From contig JBMHDF010000019.1 in assembly GCA_049889535.1 (NCBI GenBank), forward strand, positions 9,411-73,410: 64,000 bases of DNA, read 5' to 3'. How positions within the stretch are numbered: the first letter of the stretch is position 1; every line of letters starts with the position of its first letter. The position numbers were made by a program, and so were the translations under genes. This document shows positions 28,224 through 37,553 of this stretch, piece by piece. The stretch is from JAYQKL01 sp049889535. GTDB lineage: Bacteria > Pseudomonadota > Alphaproteobacteria > RS24. The notes beneath the pieces are model-generated. The model was not told the origin of the DNA. It did no database searches and saw only the letters and a list, made by a program, of their open reading frames with translations.

Positions 28224-28997
28224 TTAGCGCGGCTGCATACGAATACCCGCATCCATGCGCACACATTCAGCATTCATATAATCATTTTCAACCAAATATT
28301 GGGCTAAATGCGCAATCTCTTCAGGCTTACCAAGACGTTGTGGGAATAATGCTTGCGACTCAAGAGACTGATAAAGCTCTTCTGGCATCAGCTCAAATAA
28401 TGGTGTGTGAATAATGCCTGGCACAATGGTGTTGACCCGAATGCCATCACGCGCCAAATCACGGGCGATTGGCAAAGTCATTCCAACAATTCCACCCTTT
28501 GAAGCTGAATAAGCTGCCTGACCAATTTGGCCTTCATAAGCGGCAATTGAAGCCGTGTTCAAAATCACACCGCGACAGCCTGAGTCATTGAGCGGCTCAT
28601 TTTTAGCCATTTCAAAGGCTGCCAAACGCAAAGTGTCAAACGAACCGATAAGGTTAATATCGACAACTTTTTTGAACGTATCAATATCGGCAGGGCCATC
28701 TTTGCTCAGGGTTTTAGTCGGCCATGCAATGCCGGCAAAGTTACAGCAAATATGTATCGCGCCAAAGGCCGCAACAGTACCATCAATACCGGCTTGGATC
28801 ATTTCTGTTTTTGTGACATCAACATTGAAGAATTTGACATTATCATCGCCCAATTCAGAAATAATATTGGCGGCCCGCTCCTCATTCATGTCAAAAATCG
28901 CAACTTTGGCGCCATTGTTTACAAACCGACGCACTGTCGCTTCACCTAAACCAGATGCGCCACCTGTGATGACAGCAATTTTATCTTTTAATTCCAT
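28224..28997 (-). CDS. Short-chain dehydrogenase, 3-hydroxyacyl-CoA dehydrogenase type-2-like
   Basis: A 257-residue classical SDR. The cofactor motif is TGGASGLG (11-18), the D60 region reads FNVDVT, and the catalytic S150, Y163 and K167 (YSASKGG) are intact. The overall sequence, including IHICCNFAGIAWPTKTL and GIIHTPLFELMPEE, resembles HSD17B10/type-II 3-hydroxyacyl-CoA dehydrogenases used in branched-chain acyl-CoA breakdown. Such a role would link to the methylmalonyl-CoA mutase genes 3 kb away, but that is inference. Confidence 0.87.
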   Translation of the reverse strand: MELKDKIAVITGGASGLGEATVRRFVNNGAKVAIFDMNEERAANIISELGDDNVKFFNVDVTKTEMIQAGIDGTVAAFGAIHICCNFAGIAWPTKTLSKDGPADIDTFKKVVDINLIGSFDTLRLAAFEMAKNEPLNDSGCRGVILNTASIAAYEGQIGQAAYSASKGGIVGMTLPIARDLARDGIRVNTIVPGIIHTPLFELMPEELYQSLESQALFPQRLGKPEEIAHLAQYLVENDYMNAECVRMDAGIRMQPR

Positions 28998-29080
28998 TGT
29001 TAATCCTCCATGCAGAATATTTGAGATGTAATTTGTAAAACCTGTATGTTCTTTAAGATATATGTCTTAAATTGCAAGCC

Positions 29081-29854
29081 TTAGCTTGGTTCAAAACCAT
29101 ATAAATCATTTAGCTTTTGCATGCCTTTAAGCCAGCGCTCTTTATCCATTACGCGCCTTTTTGAATATTCAAGCACCTCCTCATGCGGCAGAACCATAAA
29201 TTCTTCATTTTCAATAGCGTTTAAACAAGCAAGCGCCACTTCCTCGGCTGTTTTCATACCGTCAACATGCGCGGAGCTAACATCAAAACCAGCTGTCATT
29301 GCCGTTTCAACGGCTTGCGGACAAAGCACAGAAGCTTTAATGCCGCGCGTGCCATAAGTAATCACCAGCCATTCGGCGAATGATACTGCCGCATGCTTTG
29401 TTACACTATAAGGAGCAGATCCAATTTGCGTCAGCAAGCCAGCTGCCGAAGCGGTATTTAAAAAATAGCCACCGCCCCGTGCGAGCATTTTTGGAACCAA
29501 ATGCCGCGCCGCCCATACATGCGCCATCACATTAATTTCCCAAATGCGTTGCCAGTCTTCATTCGAGACTTCTGCACCCCCCAATGTCAGGATACCAGCA
29601 TTGGAACAAAACAAATCAATCGGCCCATATGCCGCCTCAACATGGTCAATCATTTGTTGAATATTTTGTTCATCTGATACATCACATACATACCCTATAC
29701 CATTGTTATTAATGGCTGTTTCTTTTGCTCCGTTAATATTAACATCGGCGCAAATCAAGGCTTTTGGCGCCTGTCGCGCAAACACTTCGCACAAGGCTCG
29801 ACCAATGCCGCTGGCAGCTCCTGTGACAATGATTACCTTATCTTTAATTTTCAT
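29081..29854 (-). CDS. Short-chain dehydrogenase/reductase (unknown substrate)
   Basis: A 257-residue classical SDR with TGAASGIG (11-18), NAG (85-87), S136, Y149 and K153 (YSVTKHA). It is distinct from the neighbouring SDR at 28224. The C-terminal MDKERWLKGMQKLNDLYGFEPS is not informative. Its start overlaps the upstream ABC-F gene by 4 bases, so it is probably translated from the same transcript. Confidence 0.87.
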   Translation of the reverse strand: MKIKDKVIIVTGAASGIGRALCEVFARQAPKALICADVNINGAKETAINNNGIGYVCDVSDEQNIQQMIDHVEAAYGPIDLFCSNAGILTLGGAEVSNEDWQRIWEINVMAHVWAARHLVPKMLARGGGYFLNTASAAGLLTQIGSAPYSVTKHAAVSFAEWLVITYGTRGIKASVLCPQAVETAMTAGFDVSSAHVDGMKTAEEVALACLNAIENEEFMVLPHEEVLEYSKRRVMDKERWLKGMQKLNDLYGFEPS

Positions 29855-31695
29855 TTTTCCCCCTCATTTGCGCCTTCGATTTCCTCGCGCAAAATTTCAA
29901 GCTCCAACCATTCCGACTCAGCTTCCTGCAATCGATTTTGACTTGCCTCAAGCTCTTTGGCCAATGCCTTAAACTCCTCAGGATTTTTGGTGAAGAGCGA
30001 ACTATCGTCAAGCTTTTCTTGAATATCACTAATTTTTAAAGTTAGGGCTTCCATTTCATCTGGCAGGGTTTCAAGAGCATATTTGTGCTTGTAACTCAAT
30101 TTTGTGGTGGGTTTTTTGGGCGGGCTTATTGGCGCTTTTTCTGCATCCCCAGACATATTCTGCTTTTCATTTTTTTCAGACTTGCCCGTTTCGTTTTGCG
30201 GCGCTTGTTTTTTTTGCGTCAACATATCTGAATACCCGCCAGCATAAGTCACCCAACGCCCATCTCCCTCAGAGACAATGACGCGCTCAACCGTCCGGTC
30301 AAGAAAATCACGGTCATGGCTCACAAGCAGAACAGTCCCTGAATAATTGGCTATCAACTCTTGTAATAAATCAAGTGACTCCAAATCCAAATCATTGGTG
30401 GGCTCGTCTAAAATCAGAAAATTTGAGGGCTGGCGCAAACCGCGTGCCAAAAACAAACGCGCTTGCTCACCGCCGGAAAGCACCGTCACAGGCGTGCGCA
30501 TTTGCGAGGGGTGAAACAAAAAGTCTTTCATATATCCAATCACATGAACTGTTTCTTCCCCAATAGACACACGCTCCCCTGCCCCATCGGTCAAAGCGTC
30601 TTTAATGGTCCAGTCTTTTTTAATGCCAGCCCGTTGTTGGTCAAGCGTTAGAGGGGTGAGGTTTTTGCCTAACCGCACATTACCCAAATCCGGCTCAAGC
30701 TGACCTGTTAACATATTCAACAAAGTTGTCTTTCCCGACCCATTTGCACCAACCAAGCCGATACGACTACCGCGCTTCACTTGAAGTGAAAAATCATTAA
30801 CAATGATTTTATCTCCATATTTTTTGTTTATTTTATCCGCCTTCACCACCAGCTTGCCAGAGCGCTCACCCTCTAAAACTGTTGCTTTCATTTGCCCAGT
30901 TGGGGCGCGGCGGTCTTGTTTTTGCTGGCGCAAAGCAGATAACTCAGCCATGCGACGCACATTTCGCTTGCGCCTTGCGGTCACCCCATAGCGCACCCAA
31001 TGCTCTTCGCGCTCAATTTTTTTATTGAGCTTATGCGCAGCCTCCTCTTCTTGCGCAAGGCAGTCATCTCGCCAATTTTCAAACTGTGAAAAGTTACGGC
31101 GGAAAATTTTTGTTTGCCCACGATCAAGCCATAATGTTTGTTTGGTAATATTGCTCATAAACCGACGGTCATGACTGATTAAAACAATTGCCGCCCGCAA
31201 GCCCTGCAGAGCTGTTTCCAGCCACTCAATCGCGGGTAAATCCAAATGATTGGTAGGCTCATCAAGCAAAAGCACATCAGGGTCTGGCGCCATAATTTTT
31301 GCCAGCGCTACCCGCCGCCTTTCTCCACCTGACATTGGGGCGATACGCGCTTTTGGTAAAATATTCAGGTCAGCCATAAGCTGGAAAGCGCGTTGTTGGT
31401 CTTCATTATCCATTAAATTTTCAAGCACATAATCTTCAACGGTTTCAAAGCCAGAAAAATCAGGATCCTGCTCAAGATAAGCAACCATAATCCCTGGTTG
31501 CACAAAAACCTCGCCCTTATCAGCCTCGATAAGGCCTGCCGCAATTTTGAGTAATGTGGACTTTCCCGACCCATTGCGCCCAACCAAACATAGCCTATCA
31601 CCTGGCGCGACAGCCAGCTCCGCGCCTTCTAATAAAGGCGTCACCCCAAAGGTCAGATGAATATCTTGGAGATATAAAATTGGTGGCGCTGACAT
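29851..31695 (-). CDS. uup: ABC-F family ATPase, Uup-like
   Basis: A 614-residue soluble protein with two ABC cassettes and no membrane helices. Walker A motifs are GRNGSGKSTL (N-domain) and GANGSGKTTL (C-domain); signature motifs are MSGGERRR and LSGGEQARL; both have ILDEPTN/LLDEPTNHLD Walker B. A charged inter-domain linker (about 240-290) and a C-terminal coiled coil (about 545-605) match Uup, which acts on ribosomes or branched DNA. I use the ATG at 31695, preceded by AAAGGA, over the in-frame start ten codons upstream. Confidence 0.9.
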   Translation of the reverse strand: MSAPPILYLQDIHLTFGVTPLLEGAELAVAPGDRLCLVGRNGSGKSTLLKIAAGLIEADKGEVFVQPGIMVAYLEQDPDFSGFETVEDYVLENLMDNEDQQRAFQLMADLNILPKARIAPMSGGERRRVALAKIMAPDPDVLLLDEPTNHLDLPAIEWLETALQGLRAAIVLISHDRRFMSNITKQTLWLDRGQTKIFRRNFSQFENWRDDCLAQEEEAAHKLNKKIEREEHWVRYGVTARRKRNVRRMAELSALRQQKQDRRAPTGQMKATVLEGERSGKLVVKADKINKKYGDKIIVNDFSLQVKRGSRIGLVGANGSGKTTLLNMLTGQLEPDLGNVRLGKNLTPLTLDQQRAGIKKDWTIKDALTDGAGERVSIGEETVHVIGYMKDFLFHPSQMRTPVTVLSGGEQARLFLARGLRQPSNFLILDEPTNDLDLESLDLLQELIANYSGTVLLVSHDRDFLDRTVERVIVSEGDGRWVTYAGGYSDMLTQKKQAPQNETGKSEKNEKQNMSGDAEKAPISPPKKPTTKLSYKHKYALETLPDEMEALTLKISDIQEKLDDSSLFTKNPEEFKALAKELEASQNRLQEAESEWLELEILREEIEGANEGEK

Positions 31696-31863
31696 ATGGT
31701 TTCCTTTGCTGCCTCTTTTTATCACTTATCTGCGAATGCTCAAGCGCAATACCGAGCCTTTAATATTGTTTAAGATAATGCTAAAAACGCGCTGAAGAGG
31801 CTTGCCTGTAAGGTTGGGCTGGGTTAAGAATTTGACCACATAAATAGGTAATTGAGAAAATTA

Positions 31864-33657
31864 ATGACAAAAATCGACGCTTCAGATAAGGCGAATTTTC
31901 CAACAGCAGATGAACAATCATGGCTCGATGCTGTTGACCGTGTTTTGAAAGGCAAAGCCTTTGACACGCTGGTATCGCAAGAAATTGGCGGGCTTGAGCG
32001 CAACCCACTCTATACAGAGACAAGCACTCAGACACAACACGACCCCGCTGGTTTGCCTGGCGCGCAACCTTTTATGCGTGGCACAAAAGCCGTCAATAAC
32101 CGTTATTTGCCATGGCAAATAGTCTCGCGGGTCATTCCGTCACGGAAAAATGCCGATGCCGAAGATGTGCTGACAGATTTACAGGGCGGTGTTTCAACAG
32201 TTTTGCTTGATTTAAGCCAAACCTCTACGCCGACAAGCGCGCAACTCAAAGCACTTTTTTCTGATGTGCAATTTAATATTGCCCCGCTTATGTTGCGTGC
32301 GGGGCAAGAAGCACAAACGCATTTGGATTTATTTTTCGAAATCCTGACAGATAATCAAGCGCAAGAGGCTGATGCCTATGCTGATTTTGACCCGCTTGGC
32401 ATATCGGCGACACATGGCACACAAGCCGATTTCAGCCCCATAGCAAAACTCATTGAGCGTCAGCAAGATTTTCCAAATACACGCCTGATGACGGCGTCTG
32501 GCATGGCTTATCACAATAGCGGTGCGGATGCTATTACTGAACTGGCCTATGCGATTGCAACATATGTGGCCTATCTTAAAGCTCTGATTGATAACGGACT
32601 TTCTGCTCAGGAGGCTTTTGCCAAAATCACCATCACCCTCGCCACAGACACAGACTTTTTTGCCAATATTGCCAAAATTCGCGCCGCCCGTGCGCTCTGG
32701 TCGCAATTGGCACAAGCCTACGAAATCACTGAGTCTCTTGCACCGCAAATTCATGCCGAGGGTTCTGAGCATCATTATTCAGTTGCCGACCCATGGGTGA
32801 ATATTTTACGCGCAACGATTGCAACATTAGGAGCAGGCATTGGCGGCGCGGATTTTGTTTCCGTCGCGCCCTGCACCGCTGTGAGTTCAGGTGACAACCG
32901 CCTAACCCGACGCGTGGCGCGTAATACGCAAATTATTTTGCAAGAAGAAAGCCATATTGGGCGCGTTACAGACCCTGCAGGCGGCAGCTGGTATATTGAG
33001 CAATTATCGCAAGACCTTGCACATCAAGCATGGCGCATGGTTCAGCAAATTGAGGCTGATGGCGGCATGGAGGCAGCATTGGCGCAAGGCAAAATTTCCG
33101 CGCATATTGAGACCTTGCGCGCAGAAACCACCCAAGCGACAGCACACCGAAAACTTCCTATATTAGGCGTTACAGAATTTCCTAATTTGGGCGAGGCCCC
33201 TCTCGAACCCCGCCCAGCTTTTGGCAATGGCGCATTGGCCGAACATCGCCCCGCAGCCATATATGAAGAATTACGCCTCAAAGCCCTGCCCGTGAAACCC
33301 AAAATCTTTTTGGCAACACTCGGCACTCAAGCGCAATTTACGGCGCGCGCCAACTTCGCCGCCAATTTATTTGCTGCTGGCGGCATTGATGCGCTCACAG
33401 GCGAAGGCGGAGATGACCTTAAAAATGTTACGCAAGAGTTTCTTGATTCCGGCGCCAAAATAGTTGTGATTTGCGGCACAGATGAGGCCTATGACGCACA
33501 TGCCAAAGAGCTTGCAAAGAATTTACACAGTGCAGGCGCAAGCCATGTCTGGATTGCCGGCAAAAAAGATATTGAAAATGTTGATGCGCTTTTCACAGGT
33601 TGTAATGCCTTGAGTATTTTACAAACAGCACATGATGTTTTAGGGCTTAACGCGTAA
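31864..33657 (+). CDS. mutA: Methylmalonyl-CoA mutase small (beta) subunit
   Basis: A 597-residue non-catalytic partner of the mutase heterodimer. The TIM-barrel domain has YLPWQIVSR and DPAGGSWYIEQL, and the C-terminal Rossmann-like domain (about 475-590) lacks the DxHxxG cobalamin-binding motif, as expected for the beta subunit. An in-frame TTG at 31852 would extend it by four residues; ATG at 31864 is preferred. It is followed after 11 bases by the catalytic subunit. The pair converts (R)-methylmalonyl-CoA and succinyl-CoA. Confidence 0.92.
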   Translation: MTKIDASDKANFPTADEQSWLDAVDRVLKGKAFDTLVSQEIGGLERNPLYTETSTQTQHDPAGLPGAQPFMRGTKAVNNRYLPWQIVSRVIPSRKNADAEDVLTDLQGGVSTVLLDLSQTSTPTSAQLKALFSDVQFNIAPLMLRAGQEAQTHLDLFFEILTDNQAQEADAYADFDPLGISATHGTQADFSPIAKLIERQQDFPNTRLMTASGMAYHNSGADAITELAYAIATYVAYLKALIDNGLSAQEAFAKITITLATDTDFFANIAKIRAARALWSQLAQAYEITESLAPQIHAEGSEHHYSVADPWVNILRATIATLGAGIGGADFVSVAPCTAVSSGDNRLTRRVARNTQIILQEESHIGRVTDPAGGSWYIEQLSQDLAHQAWRMVQQIEADGGMEAALAQGKISAHIETLRAETTQATAHRKLPILGVTEFPNLGEAPLEPRPAFGNGALAEHRPAAIYEELRLKALPVKPKIFLATLGTQAQFTARANFAANLFAAGGIDALTGEGGDDLKNVTQEFLDSGAKIVVICGTDEAYDAHAKELAKNLHSAGASHVWIAGKKDIENVDALFTGCNALSILQTAHDVLGLNA

Positions 33658-33668
33658 GGGAAAAAATA

Positions 33669-35864
33669 ATGTCAAATAATCATCCTGATTTTAGTAAAAT
33701 TAACCTTGATTTCACTCAGGCTGAAAACAATCTCGACGCATGGGAAGCTGCCAGCCAAGAAATAAGCGCACAAACCAATGGCGGGCTTAACCGCGAAACC
33801 CCTGAAGGGTTAACCATTAAACCGCTTTATACGGCCAAAGACCGCGCAGAATTGCCTCATATTGAAAGCTATCCTGGTATTGCACCTTATTTGCGCGGAC
33901 CTTATGCGACAATGTATGTCAATAAACCTTGGACTGTGCGCCAATATGCAGGTTTTTCCACTGCCGAGGAATCAAATGCCTTTTATCGCCGTAATTTAAA
34001 AGCTGGACAAAAAGGCCTTTCCGTCGCTTTTGATTTAGCCACGCACCGTGGTTATGACAGCGACCACCCGCGCGTGGCGGGCGATGTTGGGATGGCGGGC
34101 GTCGCGATTGATTCAATTTATGATATGCGCACTTTATTTGCTGGCATTCCGCTTGATCAAATGAGTGTTTCTATGACGATGAATGGTGCGGTATTGCCCA
34201 TTCTGGCGCTTTATATTGTGGCCGCCGAAGAACAAGGCGTTGCCCCTGAAAAACTGGCTGGCACGATTCAAAATGATATTTTGAAAGAATTTATGGTACG
34301 CAATACCTATATTTATCCGCCTAAACCATCCTTGAAAATTATTTCAGATATTTTTGCTTATACGGCAGAAAAAATGCCGAAATTTAATTCAATTTCAATT
34401 TCTGGTTATCACATGCAAGAAGCCGGAGCGACAGCAGATTTGGAACTGGCCTATACGCTGGCCGATGGTGTCGAATATGCTAAAGCGGGCATGGAAGCGG
34501 GTCTTGATATTGATGCTTTTGCGCCGCGTCTTTCTTTTTTCTGGGCAATTGGCATGGATTTCTTTACCGAGATTGCCAAAATGCGCGCCGGACGTTTGCT
34601 TTGGGCAGAGCTTATGCAAGAGCTTGGGGCAAAAAACCCGAAATCACTCGCTTTGCGAACCCATTGTCAAACATCAGGCTGGTCACTCACCGCGCAGGAT
34701 ATTTATAATAATATTGTGCGCACATGTGTTGAAGCTATGGCAGCCACACAGGGTCACACACAATCGCTTCATACAAACAGCTTTGATGAGGCTCTCGCCC
34801 TGCCAACAGATTTCTCAGCACGCATTGCGCGTAACACCCAGCTTTTATTGCAAATGGAAAGTCGTACAACCAATGTGATTGACCCATGGGGCGGCAGCTA
34901 TTTTGTTGAAAAACTGACACATGATTTGGCTAACCGTGCGCGCGAACATATTACTGAAGTGAATAAACTTGGCGGCATGGCGGCTGCAATTGAACAAGGC
35001 ATTCCCAAATTGCGGATTGAAGAAGCCGCAGCTCATACCCAAGCACGCATTGATAGCGGGCGGCAAACTGTGGTCGGGGTAAATAAATTCAGACTTAAAC
35101 AGGAAGACGCCGTCGAAGTTTTAAAAGTTGATAATAGCACTGTCCGCGCGGCACAAATTGCACGCTTAGACCAGCTGCGCGCCGAACGCGACACACAAGC
35201 CGTTGAATCGGCGCTGGCCGCCCTTACCCAAGCGGCTGAAAGCGGCAAAGGCAATTTGCTTGAATTGGCCGTGAACGCCGCGCGAGCTAAGGCAACTGTT
35301 GGTGAGATTTCTGATGCGCTTGAAAAAATTTATGGTCGTCATGAAGCCAAACCAGAAATGATATCTGGCGTGTATGAAAAAGATTTTGGCGCATCTGAAA
35401 ACATCACAAATGTGCATAAAATGATTGACCGCTTTAAAGAAAGAGAAGGCCGCGCCCCTTGTATTTATATCGCCAAAATGGGGCAAGATGGCCATGATCG
35501 CGGCCAAAAAGTGGTCGCTACGGCTTTTGCTGATATGGGGTTTGATGTTGTGGTTGGTCCGCTGTTCCAAACACCAGAAGAAGCTGCGCGTGATGCGGCA
35601 AATGCTAATGCGCATGTGGTTGGTGTGAGTTCTTTAGCAGCTGGCCATTTGACGCTCGTGCCTGAATTACGCGATGCGTTAAAAGCTATAGGCCGTGAAG
35701 ACATTATGATGATTGTTGGCGGCGTGATACCTCCGCAGGATTTTGATGAATTGTTAAAAGCAGGTGCAAAAGCTATATTCCCACCTGGCACAGTCATTCC
35801 AGATTCTGCAGAAGAAATGCTGCAAACCCTGACCGCACACTTAGGGCATAATATTTCAGCTTAA
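33669..35864 (+). CDS. mutB: Methylmalonyl-CoA mutase large (alpha) subunit, B12-dependent
   Basis: A 731-residue adenosylcobalamin enzyme. The catalytic barrel has YATMYVNKPWTVRQYAGFSTAEESN and SVSMTMNGAVLP; the C-terminal B12 domain carries D607-G-H609-DRG, with H609 as the lower cobalt ligand, and later GVSSLAAGH and VGGVIPPQDF. AAGGGA lies 8 bases before the ATG. It allows growth on propionate, odd-chain fats and branched amino acids. No MeaB chaperone, epimerase or propionyl-CoA carboxylase gene is in the window. Confidence 0.96.
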   Translation: MSNNHPDFSKINLDFTQAENNLDAWEAASQEISAQTNGGLNRETPEGLTIKPLYTAKDRAELPHIESYPGIAPYLRGPYATMYVNKPWTVRQYAGFSTAEESNAFYRRNLKAGQKGLSVAFDLATHRGYDSDHPRVAGDVGMAGVAIDSIYDMRTLFAGIPLDQMSVSMTMNGAVLPILALYIVAAEEQGVAPEKLAGTIQNDILKEFMVRNTYIYPPKPSLKIISDIFAYTAEKMPKFNSISISGYHMQEAGATADLELAYTLADGVEYAKAGMEAGLDIDAFAPRLSFFWAIGMDFFTEIAKMRAGRLLWAELMQELGAKNPKSLALRTHCQTSGWSLTAQDIYNNIVRTCVEAMAATQGHTQSLHTNSFDEALALPTDFSARIARNTQLLLQMESRTTNVIDPWGGSYFVEKLTHDLANRAREHITEVNKLGGMAAAIEQGIPKLRIEEAAAHTQARIDSGRQTVVGVNKFRLKQEDAVEVLKVDNSTVRAAQIARLDQLRAERDTQAVESALAALTQAAESGKGNLLELAVNAARAKATVGEISDALEKIYGRHEAKPEMISGVYEKDFGASENITNVHKMIDRFKEREGRAPCIYIAKMGQDGHDRGQKVVATAFADMGFDVVVGPLFQTPEEAARDAANANAHVVGVSSLAAGHLTLVPELRDALKAIGREDIMMIVGGVIPPQDFDELLKAGAKAIFPPGTVIPDSAEEMLQTLTAHLGHNISA

Positions 35865-35870
35865 AGCAAT

Positions 35871-36737
35871 TTAATCGCGCAAGCGAATAAGCCCTTCTTG
35901 CGCAACTGTGCAAATATGGCGGCCATTGCTGGCAAAAATATTGCCCAAATTCAGCCCTGTGGCATTAGAAGCAGCGGGGCTTCTGGTTTCATATAAAAAC
36001 CAATCACTAATTTCAAAATCATGATGGAACCAAAGCGCATGGTCGAGGCTAGCAGTTTGGATATTGTCAGAATAAACCGACACACCATGCGGGCGCACGC
36101 TGGCTTGAAGAAAATCATTATCAGACATATAGGCCATAAGAACATGGCTCATCACCTTGCCTGACACCTCCCCTTCATAATTGAGACGAAACCAAAATTT
36201 TTCCGTATCGTGAGAGGGTTCAGGATTGAAAATATCAGGTGGGTTAAACGGGCGCGTTTCAATTGGCAAAATTCCAATAAATAAATCTTTACGCTCATCT
36301 TCTACCTTATGCATGATTTTTGAGCGTATCTCACGCCCAGATAGCAACTCTTCCGGCGGCGGGATGTCAGGCATGGTGCGGCTATGCTCCAGACCTTTTT
36401 CTTGTGTTTTAAATGACGCGGCCATGTTTAAAATTTGTTTTCCCTTTTGGATAGCCACCACACGTCTATTGGTAAAACTGCCACCATCACGTGCTTCATC
36501 AACATGAAACACAATTGGCATTTCAGGGTCGCCTGGCCGTAAAAAATATGCATGTAAAGAATGACAAAATCTATCCTCTACCGTTTTATAAGCACTGGCT
36601 AAGCCTTGCGCGATTACCTGCCCACCAAACACACGCCCCCAATGCGCTTCTGGTGTCACGCCACGAAAAATTGTCTCGTCAATTTGTTCAAGAGTAACAA
36701 GCTTAACGGGGTCAATAAAATTAATGTCTGATGTCAT
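35871..36737 (-). CDS. tesB: Acyl-CoA thioesterase II
   Basis: A 288-residue double-hotdog thioesterase. Family motifs include FRGVTPEAHWGRVFGGQVIAQGL, HSLHAYFLRPGD and, in the second hotdog, SLDHALWFH near residues 230-240. It hydrolyses medium to long acyl-CoAs. It lies 12 bases downstream of the IscA-like gene, so it may be the last gene of the SUF operon transcript, and it converges with mutB at a 6-base gap. Confidence 0.92.
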   Translation of the reverse strand: MTSDINFIDPVKLVTLEQIDETIFRGVTPEAHWGRVFGGQVIAQGLASAYKTVEDRFCHSLHAYFLRPGDPEMPIVFHVDEARDGGSFTNRRVVAIQKGKQILNMAASFKTQEKGLEHSRTMPDIPPPEELLSGREIRSKIMHKVEDERKDLFIGILPIETRPFNPPDIFNPEPSHDTEKFWFRLNYEGEVSGKVMSHVLMAYMSDNDFLQASVRPHGVSVYSDNIQTASLDHALWFHHDFEISDWFLYETRSPAASNATGLNLGNIFASNGRHICTVAQEGLIRLRD

Positions 36738-36749
36738 TTTAACTCTTTA

Positions 36750-37130
36750 TTATTCTTGCAATTTGGCTGGCACAAGGGTGACGCTTTCGCCACAACCGCA
36801 GGCATCGGTTTGGTTGGGATTGTTGAAAACAAACCCAGATGAAAGCTTTGTCGTTTCATAATCCATCTCCGTGCCGAGCAAAAACAGAATCGCTTTGGGG
36901 TCTATTAAGATTTTGACGCCTTTATCTTCCACCACCTCATCATGCTCCTGCACATCTGTAGCATATTCCATTGTATATTCCATGCCCGCACAGCCAGCGT
37001 TTTTCAGCCCTAAACGCAGGCCAATATAAGGTTTTCCATCTTCAGACGGGCGCGCCAAAATCTCTTGCAAGCGCGTGGCGGCTGTCTCGGTCAGGCTTAT
37101 GGCTTTTGGTATCGGTAAAATTTCGCTCAT
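36750..37130 (-). CDS. A-type Fe-S carrier (SufA/IscA/ErpA family)
   Basis: A 126-residue A-type carrier. The three cluster cysteines are C47 (NAGCAGMEY) and C111/C113 (ACGCGES) in the conserved spacing. It accepts clusters from SufBCD and delivers them to apoproteins. Sub-assignment among SufA, IscA and ErpA is uncertain; the operon position favours SufA. It is 16 bases after the DUF59 gene. Confidence 0.93.
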   Translation of the reverse strand: MSEILPIPKAISLTETAATRLQEILARPSEDGKPYIGLRLGLKNAGCAGMEYTMEYATDVQEHDEVVEDKGVKILIDPKAILFLLGTEMDYETTKLSSGFVFNNPNQTDACGCGESVTLVPAKLQE

Positions 37131-37146
37131 ATCTCTATTCTAATCC

Positions 37147-37542
37147 TTAGAACATATCCAATGCAACCCGTGCTTCATCTGTCATGCGGCTTGGATCCCA
37201 TGGCGGGTCAAAGACCATTGTTACTTTGACATCACAAACGCCCTCAACCGCGCCAACTGCATCTTGTACCCAAACCGGCATTTGTTCGGCCACTGGACAG
37301 CCAGGTGCAGTAAGTGTCATATCAATCAAAACATCACGGTCATCGGTAATCTCAACGCGATAAATTAAACCCAGCTCATAAATATCTACGGGGATTTCAG
37401 GGTCGTAAACACTTTTCAAGGCGCCGACAATATCATCCGTCAGATCCTGCATTTCAGGTGACAGATTTTCACCCAAATCAGGCTTATTCTCAGCTTGTGT
37501 ATCGGGTGTTTCTTGCGGTATTTGATTTTCCATATCTTCCAT
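37147..37542 (-). CDS. SUF-associated DUF59/MIP18 protein (SufT-like)
   Basis: A 131-residue protein with an acidic, Gln/Pro-rich N-terminal 35 residues and a DUF59 domain (about 36-131). The conserved YDPEIPVDIYELGLIY and TLTAPGCPVAEQMP segments, including C82, are present. SufT-like proteins help Fe-S maturation, particularly under high demand. It lies between sufS and the A-type carrier gene, as in many SUF operons. The start could be either of two Mets three codons apart. Confidence 0.92.
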   Translation of the reverse strand: MEDMENQIPQETPDTQAENKPDLGENLSPEMQDLTDDIVGALKSVYDPEIPVDIYELGLIYRVEITDDRDVLIDMTLTAPGCPVAEQMPVWVQDAVGAVEGVCDVKVTMVFDPPWDPSRMTDEARVALDMF

Positions 37543-37553
37543 GACATGTGTCC

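Noticed and set aside
28224..29854. The two adjacent SDR genes as a recent tandem duplication
   Set aside because: They share only the common SDR motifs and differ throughout, so they are distant paralogues at most.
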